Under the pieces are notes generated by a model, which searched no databases, was not told the DNA's origin, and worked only from the letters and a program-made list of their open reading frames with translations. This document shows, in pieces, positions 30,438 to 39,555 of a DNA stretch of 64,000 bases (positions within the stretch are counted from its first letter, which is position 1; each line of letters begins with the position of its first letter). A program made the translations under genes and the position numbers. The DNA is from Paenochrobactrum glaciei (GTDB lineage Bacteria > Pseudomonadota > Alphaproteobacteria > Rhizobiales > Rhizobiaceae): the NCBI RefSeq assembly GCF_039522165.1, contig NZ_BAAADE010000004.1, forward strand, positions 1-64,000, in the 5' to 3' direction.

Positions 30438-32045
30438 ATGCGCCGAATGAATTTTTTATACTCGATTAGACGGTTTTTGACACTGAGCGTGTTCTTTTGG
30501 CTGGCGTTAACATCGCTGGTTTCGGCGCATGCCTCTCTTACCGGCACCGAACCTGCAGATGGCTCGGTCGTTGATACTGCCCCGCAAAGTTTTAGCTTAT
30601 CTTTCAGCGAGCCTGTATCGCCCCTTACCCTCAAACTCATCCGGCCTGACGGGTCAGCCAGCGTATTGACCGACTTTGCGCTTCATGACCAGACGGTGAA
30701 AATTGTGGCGCCAAACAAACTGGATGACGGCACCCACGTGCTTACATGGCGTGTGGTTTCATCAGACGGTCATCCGGTTGGCGGATCGGTTATCTTTTCT
30801 ATCGGCGCGGCAAGTGCTGCCCCGCCAGAGTTAACTGAGACCAGTGATTTAAAAGTCAGCACTGCTGTCTGGCTGGCCAAGCTTATTCTTTATATCACGC
30901 TTTTTATCGGCATCGGCGGTGCGTTTGCTGTTTATTGGTTGTGGCCGGCTCAGCGACCGGCACGTCGGTTAATGCAAGCTATTCTAAGTATAGGTTTTGT
31001 TGTCACGGCTTTATCGCTGGGGTTGCAAGGCTTGGACGCGCTTGGCGTAGGATTTGCCGACTTTTTTGATCTCAGCGTTTGGGAAACGGCCTATAATACC
31101 AGCTATGGTCAAACTGTTATTTTGTTGCTGTTCGCCATTATTGTAGCCTTCATTGCGCTCAGCGTCAGTAGCAAAAAGACCGCGAAATTTTTATCACTCA
31201 TCGCAGTGATTGCGGGTGCCGGAGCTCTTGCACTGTCGGGGCACGCCAGTGCTGCCGAGCCGCAATGGCTCACCCGTCCTGCCGTTTTTTTCCATGCTTT
31301 GACCATAACATTATGGGTGGGCGCTCTCATCCCGTTAAGCACAGCGCTTTATCGTAACAACAGTGACACAATTGATGGCTTGCGTCGGTTTTCAAGCTTT
31401 ATTCCTTACGCTCTTTTGATCTTAATTATTGCGGGCGTAACATTGGCCGTAATCCAGGTTCAGCAACCCTTAGCTTTGCTTGAAACCGCCTACGGACAGC
31501 TGCTCCTTGCCAAATTGGCAGTGCTGTTTGTGCTGTTCTTATTGGCAGCCTATAATCGCTGGAAACTCACTGAGCCGGTGGTGAAGAATGATAGTACTGC
31601 GCGTAAAAAGCTTGCACGTGCCATTATTGTCGAAACACTGTTAGTTCTCGTCATTTTCGGTATTGCTTCAGGCTGGCGCTTTACGCCTCCTCCGCGCTCT
31701 ATCGCTATTGCTGCGGCACAGCCTGCAACTGTGCATATCCACACGGATAAAGCCATGGCAGATGTTGCTGTCACACCGGGTCGCACTGGTTCTGTCGTCG
31801 TCTCGGCTGTTTTGATGGATGGTGATTTTGCAGCCCTTGAGGCACAGGAAGTAACCTTTGTTTTTTCCAATCCGGTTGCAGGTATCGAACCATTTCGCCG
31901 AAAAGCGGTTAAAACAGAAAATGGCAGTTGGGAAGCCACCGACGTATTGCTACCTTTGGCAGGCACTTGGAAAATCCGGCTTGATATTCTCATCAATGAT
32001 TTCGAACTCGCACGGATTGAGGAAAACATTCAAATCCGGCCATAA
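30438..32045 (+). CDS. Copper resistance/uptake protein, CopC-CopD fusion
   Basis: A 535-residue protein. After a signal segment, residues about 31-123 form a CopC domain that starts HASLTGTEPADGS, with the N-terminal His of the copper site and DGHPVGGSVIFSIG at its end. Residues about 140-410 are a CopD-type membrane domain with about eight hydrophobic segments (LALSGHASAAEPQWLTRPAVFFHALTITLW region holds conserved His). A C-terminal periplasmic part of about 120 residues follows. It resembles YcnJ-type copper importers. AGAGGAAC precedes the ATG. It should take copper delivered by the YcnI-like protein into the cytoplasm. Confidence 0.87.
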   Translation: MRRMNFLYSIRRFLTLSVFFWLALTSLVSAHASLTGTEPADGSVVDTAPQSFSLSFSEPVSPLTLKLIRPDGSASVLTDFALHDQTVKIVAPNKLDDGTHVLTWRVVSSDGHPVGGSVIFSIGAASAAPPELTETSDLKVSTAVWLAKLILYITLFIGIGGAFAVYWLWPAQRPARRLMQAILSIGFVVTALSLGLQGLDALGVGFADFFDLSVWETAYNTSYGQTVILLLFAIIVAFIALSVSSKKTAKFLSLIAVIAGAGALALSGHASAAEPQWLTRPAVFFHALTITLWVGALIPLSTALYRNNSDTIDGLRRFSSFIPYALLILIIAGVTLAVIQVQQPLALLETAYGQLLLAKLAVLFVLFLLAAYNRWKLTEPVVKNDSTARKKLARAIIVETLLVLVIFGIASGWRFTPPPRSIAIAAAQPATVHIHTDKAMADVAVTPGRTGSVVVSAVLMDGDFAALEAQEVTFVFSNPVAGIEPFRRKAVKTENGSWEATDVLLPLAGTWKIRLDILINDFELARIEENIQIRP

Positions 32046-32068
32046 AGCGCTCATCGCTAAAAGGAATA

Positions 32069-32551
32069 ATGATGTTGTTAAAGCAAAGCTTGAAGCATTT
32101 CCTGATAGGTGCCGTCATTCTCTGCGGCATTTCCAGCGTTCAATTAGCAACGGCATATGCCTCTGAAACAACTGAAGCAACCACAGCTATCAAACATATT
32201 TTGATGGATATGTTTGACCAACCTGAACAACGCCTGACCGTCGATCCCGTTATTATCGAAGGTGATATTGCCGTAACAGGATGGGCACAGGGTGAAACCG
32301 GAGGGCGTGCGCTGATGCGCCGCCATAAAGGCAATTGGCATATTGTTCTTTGTGGCGGTGACGCTTTGCGTGAAGCAAAAGCGCTGCAACAATTTGGATT
32401 GACTGCCGAACAGGCAGAAAAAATGTCAAAATCGATTGCCGAGGCTGAAGCAAAACTTGACCCCGCTCAGGTGCAAAAATTTTCTTTATTTGACGGGGTT
32501 ATGATGATGAATGAAGACGGTAGCCATCCACCGGTTGAAGGTCATCATTAA
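32069..32551 (+). CDS. Copper uptake system-associated protein
   Basis: A 160-residue secreted protein with a signal peptide ending near AYAS. The mature part has IKHILMDMFDQPEQRLTVDP, GDIAVTGWAQG and LCGGDALREAKAL, then a His/Met-rich C terminus (MMMNEDGSHPPVEGHH). I recall this type as accompanying CopC/CopD/YcnI copper-uptake genes; the metal-ligand-rich tail supports a copper role. An AAAGGAA site precedes ATG ATG. It is the last gene of the plus-strand copper group. Confidence 0.75.
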   Translation: MMLLKQSLKHFLIGAVILCGISSVQLATAYASETTEATTAIKHILMDMFDQPEQRLTVDPVIIEGDIAVTGWAQGETGGRALMRRHKGNWHIVLCGGDALREAKALQQFGLTAEQAEKMSKSIAEAEAKLDPAQVQKFSLFDGVMMMNEDGSHPPVEGHH

Positions 32552-32566
32552 AACTATCTGCACTGA

Positions 32567-32604
32567 TTTTTCTGCTGTCTGCCCTATAAGACAGACAGCA
32601 GAAA
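32567..32604. terminator. Stem-loop between convergent copper and receptor genes
   Basis: TTTCTGCTGTCTG / CAGACAGCAGAAA forms a 13-bp perfect stem with a 10-base loop in the 68 bases between the convergent stops. No U-tract follows on either strand, so it is a terminator by position and stability rather than by full consensus. Confidence 0.6.
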
Positions 32605-32619
32605 CAAGGTTTCAGAACA

Positions 32620-35028
32620 TTAAAAACGTAAAGTCATTCCGCCGATAACTGTGCGGCCACGCCCTAATTTGCGGGTGTCCATATATTGTGCCGGTTTATA
32701 GGCCACATTGCTCAGGTTCTCGATGTTGACGAAGAATGTTGCGTTTTCATTATATTTATAAGACGCAAAAACATCCGCCAGTGTGTAGCTGTCCACATCG
32801 ACGAGTGCCGGTCCAAAAGGCGGCTTTAACGCTTTACTCTTACCGATACGCCGTATCTGACCACCAATTGTCAGTTTCTCATCCAAAGCACGGAAACCAG
32901 CACTGACGGTTAAGGTTGAATCCGGCAGATTGTTGATAGCACCAACACCATAATCACCCGACCACATACCATAAGGCAGCTGCGTCTTTGTTTTCGAATA
33001 AGCAAGTCCGGCAAAAATGAAGCCGCTATCATAATTAGCTTCCAGTTCAAAGCCGTTGATCCGGGTTTTTCCAGGTGCATTGATAAACTTCAAGCCTGGC
33101 ATATTCGACATCGAAAACACACCGGAGGTAATATAATTTTCAACATTATTGTTGAAATAATTGGCCTTCAGCAGCAACTTATCATCGGCTGTCAGCAGGT
33201 CTTTTTCGATGACATTAACGCCGAATTCCCAGCCCTTGCTGGTTTCACCTTCCAGATCAGGATTGGGCGAAATATCGGATGGCGTTGCACTATGGGCACC
33301 CGGAAAGAAAGTTTCGGTCACACTTGGTGGCCGGAAAGTTTTGGCATAAGTAGTATAGAACTGTAAGCCATCAAGCGGATTAACTGCTACGGTGACGCGC
33401 GGATTAAAGCTTGATTGCGTTAGTTTGACATTTTCAGTGATCAGCTTGCCATTTACTTTTTTAGCAATATCGCCGTTCAAACGAAAATGATCGAAGTGGA
33501 AACCGGTCTTCAAATCAAACATGCCATAGGAGAAAGTCGCGTCTGCAAACAGGCTGCTAATAGCTTGCGTGCCATCACCCGGCCCACCCGTGCCCCATGA
33601 CTGGCCAGTGGTTACATCATCATGATAATAGGCGCCACCAGTGGTAAGCTTCAGGCCGATATCCTCACTAAGCGCAAACTGGCTATTATTGGTAATATCA
33701 ATGCCTTTGCCTTTATCCCGATTAAACTGACCTTTGTAATTGCCTTCAACAAAGCGCACCCGCGCATCATTATAAAAAGCATTGACGTTTAAGTTAATCA
33801 GATCGCTATCAGGCGTATAATTATAGCGTGCCGTATAGGTTTGGTTGCGGTAATCTTGCGGTTCACCGCGGATGGCAGAAACATTATCGTACCAAATCCC
33901 GCCCAAAAGCAGCTTGTGATCTTGCCCGTCACCCATTTCCAGCTTTGCCAGACCGGATTTCAGGTCTTCAATCATATTATTGTTGTTTAAGCGGTTGCCC
34001 TTCTCATCAACACCAGAGAGCGGCGCGCCGCTGTCACGGCGGTTGAAGGCGCCCATAATGCCAACACCATCCATGCGCATGCCGCCGGCAATAAGCTTTG
34101 ACCAGTCATAGGCATTATTGCCATATTTAATGGTTGTCATTGCACCATATGAATGTCCCGGTAAAATCACATCATCAATGCCGATGGTACGGAAATTTGC
34201 AGCGCCGCCCAGAGCACCAATGCCTGCGGCTCCGCCCAGTGCTCCACGGCCGATATCCATACCAGCCAGCAAATCGGTATCGATAAAAGTCGAGCCACCG
34301 GACACGCCATGTCCCATCACACGGATATTTTGTCGTGCGCCATCAATCATCATATTAACGCGGCCATAACCTTCCATGCCGCGAATATTGACAGCAACAC
34401 CGGCACCGGACATTGCTTTGCGGGTGAAAGTGCCTGGTGCAGAACGCAAGGCATTATCAATATTGCCAGCATTTCTTTGCTGCAAAGTTTCACCATCAGT
34501 GCTCGAAACAGCTTCTGTGGTGCGATAAGCACTCTCGTAGTCCCCCACCAATCCGCTCACGGTGGAACCCGGTCTTGTGACGGTGATTGTCTCCAATTGC
34601 AGAGCACTGGCATCACCATCTTCCAGATTATTTGCTTCCTGACGGATCAAAGTAAAAGAGCGCGTCCCATTTTGTTTGAAACTATAACCGGTGCCGCTCA
34701 GCATTTGCATCAAAGCTTCACGAGCCGACATTTTTCCCTGCACAGCTTGCGCCTGAATGGACGATGGCAATGTACCATCAGCCATAATATTCAAGCCACT
34801 TTGGGTCGCAAATTTAACAATAGCGGATGCCAGCGGCTGCTCGGCAATCGAAAACTGGGTGAGCTTGTTTGCCTGAACCAAGCGTGCTTGTGTCTCCTGC
34901 GCCTTTACAGGGCTGGCATGGAGCGCCAATGCAACAAATGCTACCGAGCACAATAGTGCTTTTACCATCATGCCATTATGCAGCTGGCCAACATATACGG
35001 CTGCACGATATTGTTTATGGGCAGGCAT
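32620..35028 (-). CDS. TonB-dependent outer-membrane receptor with STN signalling domain, haem-receptor-like
   Basis: An 802-residue receptor. A signal peptide (to about residue 43) is followed by an STN domain (FSIAEQPLASAIVKFATQSG, about 58-125) that talks to FecR, a plug domain (about 150-280) and a beta-barrel ending in Phe. Within the barrel FRPP (565-568), His579 and NPDL (589-592) match the FRAP-His-NPNL arrangement of haem receptors such as HasR/HemR. It follows its own FecI and FecR genes, so ligand binding should induce its own transcription. Haem or a haem-protein is the best ligand guess. The adjoining copper genes make a copper ligand conceivable, but the motif argues against it. 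Confidence 0.87.
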   Translation of the reverse strand: MPAHKQYRAAVYVGQLHNGMMVKALLCSVAFVALALHASPVKAQETQARLVQANKLTQFSIAEQPLASAIVKFATQSGLNIMADGTLPSSIQAQAVQGKMSAREALMQMLSGTGYSFKQNGTRSFTLIRQEANNLEDGDASALQLETITVTRPGSTVSGLVGDYESAYRTTEAVSSTDGETLQQRNAGNIDNALRSAPGTFTRKAMSGAGVAVNIRGMEGYGRVNMMIDGARQNIRVMGHGVSGGSTFIDTDLLAGMDIGRGALGGAAGIGALGGAANFRTIGIDDVILPGHSYGAMTTIKYGNNAYDWSKLIAGGMRMDGVGIMGAFNRRDSGAPLSGVDEKGNRLNNNNMIEDLKSGLAKLEMGDGQDHKLLLGGIWYDNVSAIRGEPQDYRNQTYTARYNYTPDSDLINLNVNAFYNDARVRFVEGNYKGQFNRDKGKGIDITNNSQFALSEDIGLKLTTGGAYYHDDVTTGQSWGTGGPGDGTQAISSLFADATFSYGMFDLKTGFHFDHFRLNGDIAKKVNGKLITENVKLTQSSFNPRVTVAVNPLDGLQFYTTYAKTFRPPSVTETFFPGAHSATPSDISPNPDLEGETSKGWEFGVNVIEKDLLTADDKLLLKANYFNNNVENYITSGVFSMSNMPGLKFINAPGKTRINGFELEANYDSGFIFAGLAYSKTKTQLPYGMWSGDYGVGAINNLPDSTLTVSAGFRALDEKLTIGGQIRRIGKSKALKPPFGPALVDVDSYTLADVFASYKYNENATFFVNIENLSNVAYKPAQYMDTRKLGRGRTVIGGMTLRF

Positions 35029-35109
35029 CTTATATCTCCGGAGGTCAAAATCTCAGTCTCGGATACAAGACGGAACGGCCATCGATTTTTATGATAAAAA
35101 GAGTCATAT

Positions 35110-35129
35110 ATTTAAAAATATTTTTAAAT
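35110..35129. repeat. Perfect 20-bp AT-only palindrome between fecR and the receptor gene
   Basis: ATTTAAAAAT followed by its exact reverse complement ATTTTTAAAT. It lies five bases after the fecR stop and about 80 bases upstream of the receptor start on the minus strand. It may be a binding site or UP-type promoter element for the receptor promoter. Being all A/T, chance is more likely than for a mixed palindrome. Confidence 0.6.
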
Positions 35130-35134
35130 GCTGC

Positions 35135-36094
35135 TCAGGAACTATAAATCATCGTACCTAAAAACGGCACATATTGCGTACTGATCGGCAAAGCCTGCGA
35201 TAATTGCGGCACAATATCCCCGATATCGCTGATGTTGATGATCAATGTTACAGGTCGGTTTGCCAAGCGCCCATCCATTAAACGTAACCGCTCTGGGCTC
35301 CAGCGATTAAGCTCTTGTAAAACTTCCGAAAACGGCCGCGCGATAAAGATCAGTTTTCCACTGCGCCATGCCAGCTCTGTCTCACTATCTGCCCTTTCCG
35401 GCAGACTGATGGCATTGCCAGCATAATGCAGTTTTTCGCCCTCGGTGACTTTTGCTGAGTGACGGGCATAGTCAACACGCACCGCATGCTCGGTGACCAT
35501 AACGATTGCCTGTTCTTTTAACAGCCTGACGTTAAACTGCGTTCCAAGTGCGGTAATACGTGCCTCTGCTGCCTCGACAACAAATTCCAGAGCGTGGCGG
35601 GCAACAGTAAAATAGGCTTCACCATGGTGAAGGGTAATTTGGCGCATATGCGGTGTAAACTGAACGGAAATAGCTGTTTCACCTGCCATTTGAATTTGCG
35701 AACCATCGGGCAAATCAATCAGACGTATTTCACCGGCAGCCGTGACATAGTCATAATCATTGACTTTCATCCAGCTATAAGCAGCCCCGCCACCCAAAAC
35801 AGCAAAAAGCGCCAATTGCCCGAAACGCCTGCGGTTCAGTTTTGCAGTCTTTTTCTGATGCTGCTGCAATGTGTTTAAATGGGCAAGATTGCCCCACATC
35901 CTGACAGCCTCAGCATAGGCAAGCTCATGTTCCGCACTGATTACGAGCCAATTTTGATGTGCGGCCAATGTCGTTTCATCGGCCTGCACGTCACTTAATT
36001 TCGAGAGCCAGTGAATGGCCTCCTTCATCAGCGGATCAATGGCTTGCTCGGCCTCACTGCTCCAGCTCTGATCGTTAAAATCACAGGCTTTCAT
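35135..36094 (-). CDS. FecR-family anti-sigma factor/signal transducer
   Basis: A 319-residue protein. The N-terminal cytoplasmic part (MKEAIHWLSKLSDVQADETTLAAHQNWL) is the sigma-binding DUF4880-like segment, one membrane span follows (FGQLALFAVLGGGAAYSW, about 98-115), then a periplasmic FecR domain with LPDGSQIQMAGETAISVQF, HHGEAYFTV and ITALGTQFNVR. I chose MKACDFN because it overlaps the sigma factor stop as ATGA. It relays the receptor STN signal to the sigma factor. Confidence 0.88.
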   Translation of the reverse strand: MKACDFNDQSWSSEAEQAIDPLMKEAIHWLSKLSDVQADETTLAAHQNWLVISAEHELAYAEAVRMWGNLAHLNTLQQHQKKTAKLNRRRFGQLALFAVLGGGAAYSWMKVNDYDYVTAAGEIRLIDLPDGSQIQMAGETAISVQFTPHMRQITLHHGEAYFTVARHALEFVVEAAEARITALGTQFNVRLLKEQAIVMVTEHAVRVDYARHSAKVTEGEKLHYAGNAISLPERADSETELAWRSGKLIFIARPFSEVLQELNRWSPERLRLMDGRLANRPVTLIINISDIGDIVPQLSQALPISTQYVPFLGTMIYSS

Positions 36095-36624
36095 GATTTG
36101 CGCCCTTTGGGGGAAAGATTTGTGCTTTGCAAACGATATTGCAGATGCATCATTACACGACCCCATTGGCTATAGGCGGTTTGCAAAGGGATTTCCAATT
36201 GAGCGGAAATTTCTGCGAAAGTGAAACCATCAAGCCGTAAAAAATAAATCTGACGCACAGCGTCGGGTACTTCTGCCAAAGCTTGCTCAACAAGACGCAT
36301 GGTTTGATTGAATATGAGAATATCATCAGCCAGTGGGGCATGATCTGCCAGCGTTTCACTTAAAAGACTGTCATAAGCCGTAAGCGGCATGGTTTTTAAA
36401 TGACGCGCATAATCAATCTGTAAATTGGCCGCAATACGGTAGAGATAAGCTTTGTGATTTTGAAGTGGCGCTGATGGCACATCCTTCTTTTGCGAAGTTA
36501 TTAGCCGTAAAAACGCTTCTTGTGTCAGATCGCAGGCAACATCATGAGTTGAGCCGCGACGCTGTAAAAAACGTTGCAGATCGCCACTATAGCTTCGAAA
36601 CAAAGAAGCGATATCCCACATCAT
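36091..36624 (-). CDS. ECF sigma factor, FecI type
   Basis: A 177-residue ECF sigma factor with region 2 (LFRSYSGDLQRFLQRRGS, ACDLTQEAFLRLI, AYLYRIAANLQIDYAR) and region 4 (LAEVPDAVRQIYFLRLDGFTFAEISAQLEIP). The ATG giving MMWDIASLF is used; a TTG 15 codons upstream has no support. It directs RNA polymerase to the downstream receptor gene when released by its FecR partner. Probably iron-regulated, although I see no Irr or Fur consensus in front of it. Confidence 0.88.
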   Translation of the reverse strand: MMWDIASLFRSYSGDLQRFLQRRGSTHDVACDLTQEAFLRLITSQKKDVPSAPLQNHKAYLYRIAANLQIDYARHLKTMPLTAYDSLLSETLADHAPLADDILIFNQTMRLVEQALAEVPDAVRQIYFLRLDGFTFAEISAQLEIPLQTAYSQWGRVMMHLQYRLQSTNLSPKGRKS

Positions 36625-36729
36625 AATGCCACAGATTTCCACGGCAGCCCTATTAGCTGCTATTTTCAAACTATATGGCTTTTAATAAACATGAGTATTT
36701 AATGCAAGATATAGCGCATAGGAATTATA

Positions 36730-36756
36730 CCCTCTACCATCCATGATGGCAGAGGG
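36730..36756 (-). terminator. Stem-loop behind the DUF917 operon
   Basis: CCCTCT-A-CCATC / GATGG-C-AGAGGG with a 3-base loop is an 11-bp stem with one mismatch, starting 8 bases after the stop of the last DUF917 gene. The T-run (GTATTTTTC) is on the plus-strand side, so on the minus strand it is an imperfect terminator. Confidence 0.6.
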
Positions 36757-36763
36757 GTATTTT

Positions 36764-37840
36764 TCATGCAAAAACGGATTTAAAATCCAGATCATAGCCA
36801 AAGGCGCGTGGGCCAACGGCCGCAATGCCCGCTGGCGAGGTTAAAAGCTCTGGCGCAGGTAATGCAATCACGCTTACACGCTGGCCATAACGCACAGACT
36901 CTGTGCCAATCGCACTACCAGACATGGTATCAAGCAAACAAAGCAAATCCGGTGTCATTGCCACCGCTTCTTTATCTTTAAAGGCAACCGCCCATTCATT
37001 TTGGAAGGTTAGCTCCATCACCGAGCCTTTATCACCATCAATGCCTTCAATGAGGGTACGGCCACGGAGAAAACCACCAGTTGTTTCGCGGGCAACATCA
37101 ACGATCTTGCCTTTGAACAGTAATTTTCCACTTTCATGATCAAGCACGGCCTGAACCGGATCATCATGACGGGCACGCGCATTGATAACGGCACGGCCAA
37201 GCTCGGTAGCCTTTGTAACCGTATAATGGATGCCCCATTCTTTTACTTCGCGCCCGGTACGCGGGGCTTTGCAGGTAGCAGCGGTTGAACCTACTTCCGT
37301 ACAGACAGAACGTGAAACCCGCTCCATCCATTTCCATGATGCGGCTTTCGTTACAATCACTTCATTGTCACGCACATCAACCAAGGAAAGCGGATACATT
37401 GGCAAATTACCAATCGCAAAAGAGGTCATTTGCGCTTCCGGATAAGCACGTCCCATCGCATCGGCATTGACAACAGGACGATCAAGCATCGCACCGGTCA
37501 AAAAGGATGATAAAGCATTGGATCCACCAATCTCAACACTCATAACAGCGCGAAATTTCTTGCCCAAATAATCTTCCATAACCTCAACTGCGCGCGCCAG
37601 ATGTGCCGGATCGCCCAAGCGCTCCTGCCCCACCAGTGGTGCACCCATTTTGGAAACAACGGCCACCATATCGTTATCATCAAGATCCATCGGATCCATA
37701 ATCTGAACGCGTTTGCCCTGCTCATAGAGACGGCGCAAATTCAGGGTTGAGAGATAAGGATTACCACCGCCACCTGTGCCTAAAATCCATGCGCCTGTTG
37801 CCAGCGGCTCAATATCTTCCAAAGCAAAGTCTTGAAGCAT
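36764..37840 (-). CDS. DUF917-family protein (S-methyl thiohydantoin desulfurase-like), copy 2
   Basis: A 358-residue DUF917 protein. It opens with LEDIEPLATGAWILGTGGGGNPY, the family start, then SVEIGGSNALSSFLTGAM, VNADAMGRAYPEAQMTSF and TPDLLCLLDTMSGSAIGTESVRYGQRVSVIALP. The family often occurs beside or fused to HyuA-type proteins and, as I recall, includes S-methyl-thiohydantoin desulfurase; the activity here is unproven. It is a clear paralogue of the gene upstream of the binding protein, with which it shares about the whole architecture. A terminator lies between it and the binding-protein gene, so expression may be reduced or separate. Confidence 0.85.
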   Translation of the reverse strand: MLQDFALEDIEPLATGAWILGTGGGGNPYLSTLNLRRLYEQGKRVQIMDPMDLDDNDMVAVVSKMGAPLVGQERLGDPAHLARAVEVMEDYLGKKFRAVMSVEIGGSNALSSFLTGAMLDRPVVNADAMGRAYPEAQMTSFAIGNLPMYPLSLVDVRDNEVIVTKAASWKWMERVSRSVCTEVGSTAATCKAPRTGREVKEWGIHYTVTKATELGRAVINARARHDDPVQAVLDHESGKLLFKGKIVDVARETTGGFLRGRTLIEGIDGDKGSVMELTFQNEWAVAFKDKEAVAMTPDLLCLLDTMSGSAIGTESVRYGQRVSVIALPAPELLTSPAGIAAVGPRAFGYDLDFKSVFA

Positions 37841-37859
37841 AGTTCACCTGTTTTTATGC

Positions 37860-37890
37860 AAAAAACAGGCTCCATAAGAACGGAGCCTGC
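37860..37890 (-). terminator. Rho-independent terminator behind the dipeptide-type binding protein
   Basis: On the minus strand an 8-bp stem CAGGCTCC / GGAGCCTG with an 8-base loop is followed by six T. This is a full intrinsic terminator. It lies 15 bases after the binding-protein stop and 20 bases before the next DUF917 gene, so it attenuates read-through into that gene. Confidence 0.85.
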
Positions 37891-37904
37891 CTGATCAAAG
37901 TCGC

Positions 37905-39515
37905 TTAGTCTTTGGTGCAATCCCAATGGAAACTGGAGAAGTTCAAATCCCAGCTCTGCATCGGAATGAACTGATAGCCTTGCAGACATTTGCTTGCACC
38001 CAAACGACGGTTTGGTGCTACAGCCCATACATCCGGCTGCAAATCGACGATTTTCTGCTGCAATTCTTTATAAATTGCATTTTGCTCGGCCACATCCGTT
38101 GTGGCACGTGCCTTGTCGATTAAGCCGTCAACTTCTGCATTTTGCAGCCATTCCATCGACATCCATGTGCCGGATGCTTTGGAATGGAACTGGTTGTAGA
38201 ACATCGCATCCGGTGACGGATAGGTCGGCGACATATTCACCTGCGTGGAAGCTGGTGTCGTTTCCGGCTTTGACGACAATTCAACAATACGGTTCCATGG
38301 CTCCGGCTTAATATCAAGCGTGATGCCGATCTGTTCAAGATTGGCCTGCATCATCAGCGCTACTTCTGCTTCAAAAGCAAGGGAAGCGACATAGCTGTTA
38401 ACCAGCTTGATTTCCTGACCGGCATATTTGGATTTTGCCAGTTCTTCTTTTGCCTTTTCAAGATCGAAGACACCCGGTTCAATCGCATCATTATGGGCAT
38501 CTTTGAATGTCTGGGACAATGGCCCCTGCATATCAAAACCCGGATAGATGATTTCATGAATGGTCTGGTAATCCGTGGCATAGGCAATGGCGCGACGGAC
38601 ATGAACATCATCGGTTGGGTAGGTCTGGGTATTCAGCTTGATGATGAAACCACCGGCTGTGCGGGTCTGCAACAGCTTATAACCTGGCATACGGGCAATG
38701 GATTCATATGTTTCATTGCCAAGGCCATGTGATGTCAGGCCAAGCTCGCCTTTTTCAGCCAAAGCTTTAACGGTTGCATCGTCGCTGGTCTGAACAAAAC
38801 GCACCTGATCAATCGGCGTGCCTTTATTCCAGCCAAGGAAATAATCCGGATTGCGGGTGATAACCATATCTGCCGAACGGTTATAGCTGACCAATGAATA
38901 AGGGCCTGAACCGGCAGAATGTTCGCCGACATAGGCCTCGCCCCATTTGTCATCGCTTGCCGCATTGGCCGTGATGAGCTTTTCATTCAGTGCCACCATA
39001 ATTGGTGTTACCGCCATAAATGGCGAGAACTGGCGATCAAGTTTGAAAACAACAGTATGATCGTCCGGTGCAGTGATGTTTTCTGGCTTCAGCAGATCAA
39101 CGATCAGATTGGACGGGCCTTTATTGATACCAACCAAGCGCTGAACTGACCAGGCGATATCGGACGCTTTAACCGCTGTGCCGTCCTGAAACTTCACATC
39201 ATCGCGCAAATGGAAGGTATAGGTCAGACCATCTTCTGACACATCCCATGATTTAGCGAGATGCGGGACAATTTCACCGGACGGGCTGACTGTGGTCAGG
39301 CCGTCATACATATTCACCACCGCCATATAGCCGGTATAGTCTGTGACTTTAGCCGGATCGAGCGAGCTGAAAATCTGCATTGTATTAACAGCGATAGACA
39401 CTTTATCGGCGGCTGATGCTGTCGACATCAGGCTTGGCGCCATTAAAGTCGGCGCTGCAATGGCAGCGCTTAAGAAAAGCGCTGCAAGGCGTGATTTGCG
39501 GATCGTATTTTTCAT
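37905..39515 (-). CDS. ABC transporter periplasmic binding protein, family 5 (DppA/OppA type)
   Basis: A 536-residue solute-binding protein with a signal peptide ending near TASA-ADK. Family features are SSLDPAKVTDYTGYMAVVNMYDGL, FHLRDDVKFQDGTAVKASDI and YTDDVHVRRAIAYATDY-like sequence in the second lobe. An AGAGGAGG ribosome-binding site precedes the ATG, and the long open extension upstream reads the neighbour in another frame. The family carries peptides, but also nickel, opines and other bulky nutrients. Enzymes in the operon suggest a hydantoin-like or cyclic amide ligand. Confidence 0.88.
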   Translation of the reverse strand: MKNTIRKSRLAALFLSAAIAAPTLMAPSLMSTASAADKVSIAVNTMQIFSSLDPAKVTDYTGYMAVVNMYDGLTTVSPSGEIVPHLAKSWDVSEDGLTYTFHLRDDVKFQDGTAVKASDIAWSVQRLVGINKGPSNLIVDLLKPENITAPDDHTVVFKLDRQFSPFMAVTPIMVALNEKLITANAASDDKWGEAYVGEHSAGSGPYSLVSYNRSADMVITRNPDYFLGWNKGTPIDQVRFVQTSDDATVKALAEKGELGLTSHGLGNETYESIARMPGYKLLQTRTAGGFIIKLNTQTYPTDDVHVRRAIAYATDYQTIHEIIYPGFDMQGPLSQTFKDAHNDAIEPGVFDLEKAKEELAKSKYAGQEIKLVNSYVASLAFEAEVALMMQANLEQIGITLDIKPEPWNRIVELSSKPETTPASTQVNMSPTYPSPDAMFYNQFHSKASGTWMSMEWLQNAEVDGLIDKARATTDVAEQNAIYKELQQKIVDLQPDVWAVAPNRRLGASKCLQGYQFIPMQSWDLNFSSFHWDCTKD

Positions 39516-39555
39516 AAAAATTCCTCCTCTGTGATGCGGGTTGTCCCGCTTTTTG

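Noticed and set aside
31550..32029. Minus-strand frame of 159 codons opposite the CopC-CopD gene
   Set aside because: Typical antisense shadow with Ser/Thr-rich content and no domain.
34309..34956. Plus-strand frame of 215 codons opposite the first TonB receptor
   Set aside because: Antisense to the signal, STN and plug region of the receptor; His/Cys-rich shadow protein without motif.
32620..35028. Assignment of the first TonB receptor as an OprC-type copper receptor because copper genes adjoin
   Set aside because: It is convergent with the copper genes, has its own FecI/FecR and carries a haem-receptor-like FRPP-His-NPDL arrangement.
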